Shown here: positions 60,374 through 64,000 of the stretch, piece by piece | Position numbering within the stretch: position 1 is the stretch's first letter | How the letters are laid out: each line of letters starts with the position of its first letter | Assembly (NCBI GenBank): GCA_036652795.1 | Contig: JAVVVD010000001.1 | Location: 62,001 to 126,000 of the forward strand | From: JAVVVD01 sp036652795 | GTDB taxonomy: Bacteria; Bacillota; Clostridia; Christensenellales; CAG-138 | Length of the DNA stretch: 64,000 nucleotides | Direction: 5' to 3' | Made by a program: the position numbers and the translations under genes | Notes under the pieces: model-generated | Told to the model about the DNA's origin: nothing | Seen by the model: the letters and a program-made list of their open reading frames with translations, nothing else | Database searches by the model: none

Positions 60374-62752
60374 ATGGAGCAACGGATAATGATTGATTCC
60401 AACAATATAATGCGGCGCACAGAGGACGAATTGCGTAGCGCATACCAGATAGACCTGCATGAAGCGAACACTGTGCAACTGCACAACGCGCTGTCAAATG
60501 CAGTTATGGGCGAGATAGCGGAGGATTGGAGGAAAAGCCGGCGCGAACATGAGAGCATACGGCGCGCCTATTATTTTTCCGCAGAATACCTGATGGGACG
60601 CATGGTATTTAATAACTTATATTGCTTAAATATACTTGATAAGGTGCGTGAACTGCTTCTAAGAAGCGGTGCGGACATTACATCTATGGAGGATATTGAG
60701 GATGCGGCGTTGGGCAATGGCGGCCTTGGAAGACTTGCCGCATGTTATCTTGATAGTGCTGCGACGCATAATATACCGCTGGATGGATATGGGCTAAGAT
60801 ACAAATTTGGACTGTTTAAGCAGACATTTGTTGATGGATACCAAGTTGAAAAGGCGGATGACTGGCAGCGTAGCGCAGATCCCTGGAGCCGTAGGAGGGA
60901 TGATAAAACCGTTGAGGTTGCGTTTGCAGACCAAAGTGTATTGGCCGTGCCGTATGATATGCCCATAATTGGCTATGGCACAAGCAATATAGGTACTTTG
61001 CGGCTGTGGCAAAGTGAACCTGTGGAGGAATTTGATTTTGCGCTTTTTAACGAGCAAGAATATGCCCTTGCAGTAAGGGAAAAAAATTCGGTAGAGGATA
61101 TTACGCGTGTGCTCTATCCAAACGATAGTACATATGCGGGCAAACGGCTGAGGCTTAAGCAACAGTACTTTCTTGCAAGCGCCTCACTTCAGGATATAAT
61201 ACGCAGATATAAACGGGCACGTGGCGCTGATTTTTCAGCATTTGCGGCACACTGCGTGATACAGCTCAATGATACACATCCTGCCATATCTATACCAGAG
61301 CTTATACGGTTACTCATTACAGAAGGCATGGATTTCGACAGTGCGCTGGAGATAGCTAAAGCGACCTTCTCATACACCAACCATACAATTATGAGCGAAG
61401 CACTTGAAAAATGGGATGTAGAGCTGTTCAACAGCGTTGTACCGCAGCTTTACGATATAATTCAGCGTATAAATGATGCGTTAAACAAAGAGCTTCGGAT
61501 TGCCGGCACGGATGCGCAGCGCAGCTCGCATATGCAGATAATTGCCGACAACAATATACACATGGCTCGTATGGCAGTATATGTTTCGACCTATGTAAAC
61601 GGTGTGGCTAAAATACACACCAATATACTTAAAAACGACCTGTTTGCAGACTGGTATGCGGTATATCCCTCTAAATTCCAGAACAAGACAAACGGAATAA
61701 CACAGCGGCGTTGGCTGGGGCTGTGCAATCCAGAGCTATCCGAGCTTATTAAGGAGAAGATAGGCGATGGCTTTCTGCTGGATCTAAACCAACTTGGCAG
61801 ACTGCGCGAGCATATGGATGATGATACGGTACATAGATTCAACGAGATAAAGCATACGAAAAAGAGGCAGCTTGCGCGCATAATAGCTGAGCATGATGGG
61901 GTGCAACTGGATCCATCATTCATATTTGATGTGCAGGTTAAGCGGATGCATGAATATAAACGGCAACTACTCAATGCGCTGTCAATAATTGATATATATT
62001 ATTCCATAAAAAATGGTGAGCTGCGCGATTTTACCCCAACGGCGTTCATATTTGGTGCAAAGGCAGCACCGGGCTATGTGCGCGCAAAAAGCGTGATAAA
62101 GTATATAAACGAGGTGGCAGGGCTTATCAATTCTGATCCGGATATGCACGATAAGCTAAAGGTAGTGTTCGTTTCAAATTACAATTGCTCATACGCCGAG
62201 CATATAGTGCCGGCGGCCGATATATCAGAGCAGATATCCCCTGCGGGCACAGAGGCAAGTGGAACGGGCAACATGAAATTCATGCTTAACGGAACGGTCA
62301 CGCTTGGCACATACGATGGAGCTAATATTGAAATAGTTGAGCAGGCGGGAAAAGACAACAACTATATCTTTGGCGCGAATGCGGAGGATATAGCCAGAAT
62401 AAAGGACAGCTACGACCCTAAGATAATATACGAGCGTGACATGCGCGTGAAGCGCGCGCTGGATACGCTGGTAAATGGCACTGTAAACGATGGCGGCAGC
62501 GGCATATTCCGTGAGCTGTACAATTCGCTGCTATACGGCGAACAGTGGCATTCGCCGGATCATTACTATCTGTTGCTTGACATGCTGCCATATATAGACG
62601 CAAAGCTGCGCGCTAACGCTGATTATAAAGACAGCATAGCCTTTGGCCGTAAATGCCTGTTGAATACAGCGGCTGCCGGCAAGTTCAGCAGTGATCGTGC
62701 TGTGAAACAGTATGCAGACGAACTGTGGCACGTGGGCAGAACCAGGAAATGA
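60374..62752 (+). CDS. glgP: Glycogen/alpha-glucan phosphorylase
   Basis: A 792-residue GT35 phosphorylase that releases glucose-1-phosphate from alpha-1,4-glucans. EDAALGNGGLGRLAACYLDS (about 112-131) and the PLP-lysine region TEASGTGNMKFMLNGTVTLGTYDGANIEI (about 623-651) are diagnostic. Length is normal. Two starts are possible: ATG 60374, and ATG 60389 with GGAG about nine bases upstream. No other glycogen genes are in the window. It converges on the metallo-beta-lactamase gene. Confidence 0.96.
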   Translation: MEQRIMIDSNNIMRRTEDELRSAYQIDLHEANTVQLHNALSNAVMGEIAEDWRKSRREHESIRRAYYFSAEYLMGRMVFNNLYCLNILDKVRELLLRSGADITSMEDIEDAALGNGGLGRLAACYLDSAATHNIPLDGYGLRYKFGLFKQTFVDGYQVEKADDWQRSADPWSRRRDDKTVEVAFADQSVLAVPYDMPIIGYGTSNIGTLRLWQSEPVEEFDFALFNEQEYALAVREKNSVEDITRVLYPNDSTYAGKRLRLKQQYFLASASLQDIIRRYKRARGADFSAFAAHCVIQLNDTHPAISIPELIRLLITEGMDFDSALEIAKATFSYTNHTIMSEALEKWDVELFNSVVPQLYDIIQRINDALNKELRIAGTDAQRSSHMQIIADNNIHMARMAVYVSTYVNGVAKIHTNILKNDLFADWYAVYPSKFQNKTNGITQRRWLGLCNPELSELIKEKIGDGFLLDLNQLGRLREHMDDDTVHRFNEIKHTKKRQLARIIAEHDGVQLDPSFIFDVQVKRMHEYKRQLLNALSIIDIYYSIKNGELRDFTPTAFIFGAKAAPGYVRAKSVIKYINEVAGLINSDPDMHDKLKVVFVSNYNCSYAEHIVPAADISEQISPAGTEASGTGNMKFMLNGTVTLGTYDGANIEIVEQAGKDNNYIFGANAEDIARIKDSYDPKIIYERDMRVKRALDTLVNGTVNDGGSGIFRELYNSLLYGEQWHSPDHYYLLLDMLPYIDAKLRANADYKDSIAFGRKCLLNTAAAGKFSSDRAVKQYADELWHVGRTRK

Positions 62753-62764
62753 ATACAAATATCG

Positions 62765-63769
62765 TCATTTCTGGACGGCGGATATTACATTTTTGCCGGT
62801 GAAAAGTAGCCGTACGGTTCCATTTTCATCGGTACGATAGTATTTGACGCCGTTATTTTGAAAGAACTCAAGCAGTGAGGGGGCTGGATGCCCGAAGTCA
62901 TTATCGCGGCCGCATGATATTACTGCGATTTCCGGTGAAACGGCGTTGAAAAATTCCGCTGATGTTGCGTCGGATGAGCCGTGATGCCCAACCTTAAGCA
63001 CATCTGCTGCAAAGCTGCTTGGCGAGGCCATATTCAGCGCAAGCTCCTCGGCGGCAAAACCGGCATCGCCGGTAAGCAATATTGCGGTATTTCCGTATTT
63101 AAGGCGTAGCACAAGGCTCATGTCGTTTAAATCAGAGAAGCTGCAATGCTTATATGGAGAAAGAACATCTATTTCCACGTTGTCATCCCATGGTATATTT
63201 ACGCCTGCACCGGCCCATAGTTTGGTAAGCGTAACTCCTTTATCTTCAAGCGCGGCAAGCATGCCTTCGTAAGCTGAGGTTGTGTGCTCGGTATCGGACG
63301 TATAGAATGCGCCGACATCATAGGCTTCAATTATGCGGCGCATGCCGCCGATATGATCGCTGTGCGGATGCGTGGCAATTAACACATCTATGTGCGAAAC
63401 ACCAAGCTGCTTTAAAAACGAATTAACCCGCAGCACATATTCGGATTCACCAGTATCGATAAGCATTGTTTTGCCGGATGGAGATTTAATAAATATGCTA
63501 TCACCCTGACCAACATCAAGTATATACACATCCATGAACGGGCCTTCCGGCATAGCGGACGGCTGTGGGAATGGCGAACCTTGTGATGGTGCTTCGGCTT
63601 TTATACGGTCAATAAGCAAAGTAAGGTTGGAAAACACATTTTTTGCGCCGGAGGGATCGGAAAAATACCAGATTCCTGCAAACAATAACGCTACAAGGCA
63701 CAGCGAAGCTATAACCCGCAGCGAATGGGCATTCTGCTTTTGCTTTTTTGTTTTACGTTTTTTATTCAC
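62765..63769 (-). CDS. Extracellular ComEC-like metallo-beta-lactamase protein
   Basis: A 334-residue protein with a basic N-terminus (KKRKTKKQKQ), one membrane helix (about 17-36) and a metallo-beta-lactamase domain outside the cell (about 75-325). Metal-binding HPHSDHIGG, the GDAG aspartate and the GHHGSSDATS motif are visible; the MDVYILDVGQGDSIFI start is that of the ComEC C-terminal domain. The start is GTG 63769, with GGGGGA upstream. Stand-alone proteins like this are common in clostridia; a nuclease or phosphodiesterase role is inferred. The competence channel at 2425-3636 lacks just this domain. Confidence 0.9.
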   Translation of the reverse strand: MNKKRKTKKQKQNAHSLRVIASLCLVALLFAGIWYFSDPSGAKNVFSNLTLLIDRIKAEAPSQGSPFPQPSAMPEGPFMDVYILDVGQGDSIFIKSPSGKTMLIDTGESEYVLRVNSFLKQLGVSHIDVLIATHPHSDHIGGMRRIIEAYDVGAFYTSDTEHTTSAYEGMLAALEDKGVTLTKLWAGAGVNIPWDDNVEIDVLSPYKHCSFSDLNDMSLVLRLKYGNTAILLTGDAGFAAEELALNMASPSSFAADVLKVGHHGSSDATSAEFFNAVSPEIAVISCGRDNDFGHPAPSLLEFFQNNGVKYYRTDENGTVRLLFTGKNVISAVQK

Positions 63770-63843
63770 AGCACTAATCCCCCGCAGGATATTGTATTAT
63801 ATAACGCAATAAAACACCAGTGTTGGTGTGAAAACCATATTAC

Positions 63844-63872
63844 TTGACAAAGCAGTTTTTGACGAATAGAAT
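63844..63872 (+). promoter_or_regulatory. Promoter for the gene at the window end
   Basis: A perfect TTGACA (63844-63849), 17 bases, then TAGAAT (63867-63872). This is the best housekeeping promoter seen in the window. Confidence 0.7.
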
Positions 63873-63890
63873 GCTTAGGAAGCATTTTTT
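63870..63890 (+). promoter_or_regulatory. Hairpin or dyad over the transcription start
   Basis: AATGCTT, AGG, AAGCATT and a T run form a small palindrome that overlaps the -10 box. It could be an operator or a short attenuator hairpin at the very 5' end of the transcript. Confidence 0.4.
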
Positions 63891-63941
63891 AGCTTCGATG
63901 GTATTATTTATAATTATTATGTATTATCTGGAGGAGTCTTA

Positions 63942-64000
63942 ATGCAAAATTTTGACCGAATACGGGATATCGTTCATGAAATAACGGGTATACCGAGCGA
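63942..64000 (+). CDS. Start of a probable acyl carrier protein (cut by window end)
   Basis: Only the first 19 full codons are present: MQNFDRIRDIVHEITGIPS. The spacing of hydrophobic residues and the ...IRDIV-E-TGI... pattern look like the first helix of an acyl carrier protein, but the phosphopantetheine serine lies outside the window. GGAGGAG eight bases upstream of the ATG supports a real gene. Confidence 0.5.
   Translation, partial: MQNFDRIRDIVHEITGIPS

Noticed and set aside
1..64000. CRISPR array, insertion sequence, prophage or secondary-metabolite cluster
   Set aside because: No evenly spaced repeats, transposase, phage structural genes or synthase modules were seen on either strand.

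Overview
The window looks like a chromosomal segment of an endospore-forming, low-to-mid GC member of the Clostridia (Bacillota). The support is the number of sporulation and germination genes (gpr, spoIIAA-spoIIAB-sigF, yunB, a gerA-type operon, a spoVB/yabM-mazG pair), Gram-positive features (cdaA-cdaR, a ribosomal L27 with a cleavable N-terminal extension beside its protease Prp, lipoproteins, many TTG starts with strong Shine-Dalgarno sequences) and heavy use of the ATA isoleucine codon. No rRNA, integrase, transposase or CRISPR array was seen. GC content and taxonomy were not computed.

Layout. 0-8 kb: gpr faces rpsT; then a long minus-strand block of holA, a truncated comEC, ridA, and the queA-tgt-tsaE-tsaB-rimI tRNA-modification operon, followed by tRNA-Val. 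8-12 kb: a radical SAM protein, a small membrane protein and a large secreted NlpC/P60 protein. 12-22.5 kb: YbaK deacylase, an NCS2 purine permease with a long structured leader, an HTH regulator facing a diguanylate cyclase with a shortened sensor, tex, a cation/proton antiporter facing a LysR regulator, and a catalase. 22.6-25.7 kb: an AT-rich accessory stretch of short genes, a duplicated hairpin element, a tRNA-Ser-like gene with a mismatched acceptor stem and a receiver-domain remnant, bounded by tRNA-Leu. 26-28.7 kb: ogt, the rplU-prp-rpmA operon with an L21-type leader, and ogg.

28.8-41.2 kb is a sporulation and cell-wall region: spoIIA operon, two secreted proteins sharing an unassigned His/Cys domain, yunB, a class A PBP, a uracil-DNA glycosylase without Fe-S cysteines, and a gerA operon that ends in an unlisted 52-residue two-helix protein. 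41.3-46.6 kb: the cdaA-cdaR c-di-AMP locus, an FAD oxidoreductase and a beta-helix-like lipoprotein. 46.6-64 kb: HtrA protease, mazG (with a decayed methylase domain), a SpoVB-type flippase, an ABC exporter, a nucleoside kinase, GDPD, an MFS transporter, MalY, asparaginase, MarR, glycogen phosphorylase, a metallo-beta-lactamase ComEC-like protein and the start of a probable acyl carrier protein.

Most likely new biology: (1) the His/Cys domain carried by the two peptidoglycan-binding proteins around 30.4 and 35.6 kb; (2) the small two-helix gene coupled to gerAC; (3) the three-way-junction leader of the purine permease; (4) the repeated hairpin element in the AT-rich stretch. All are read by eye and none was tested by search or folding software.
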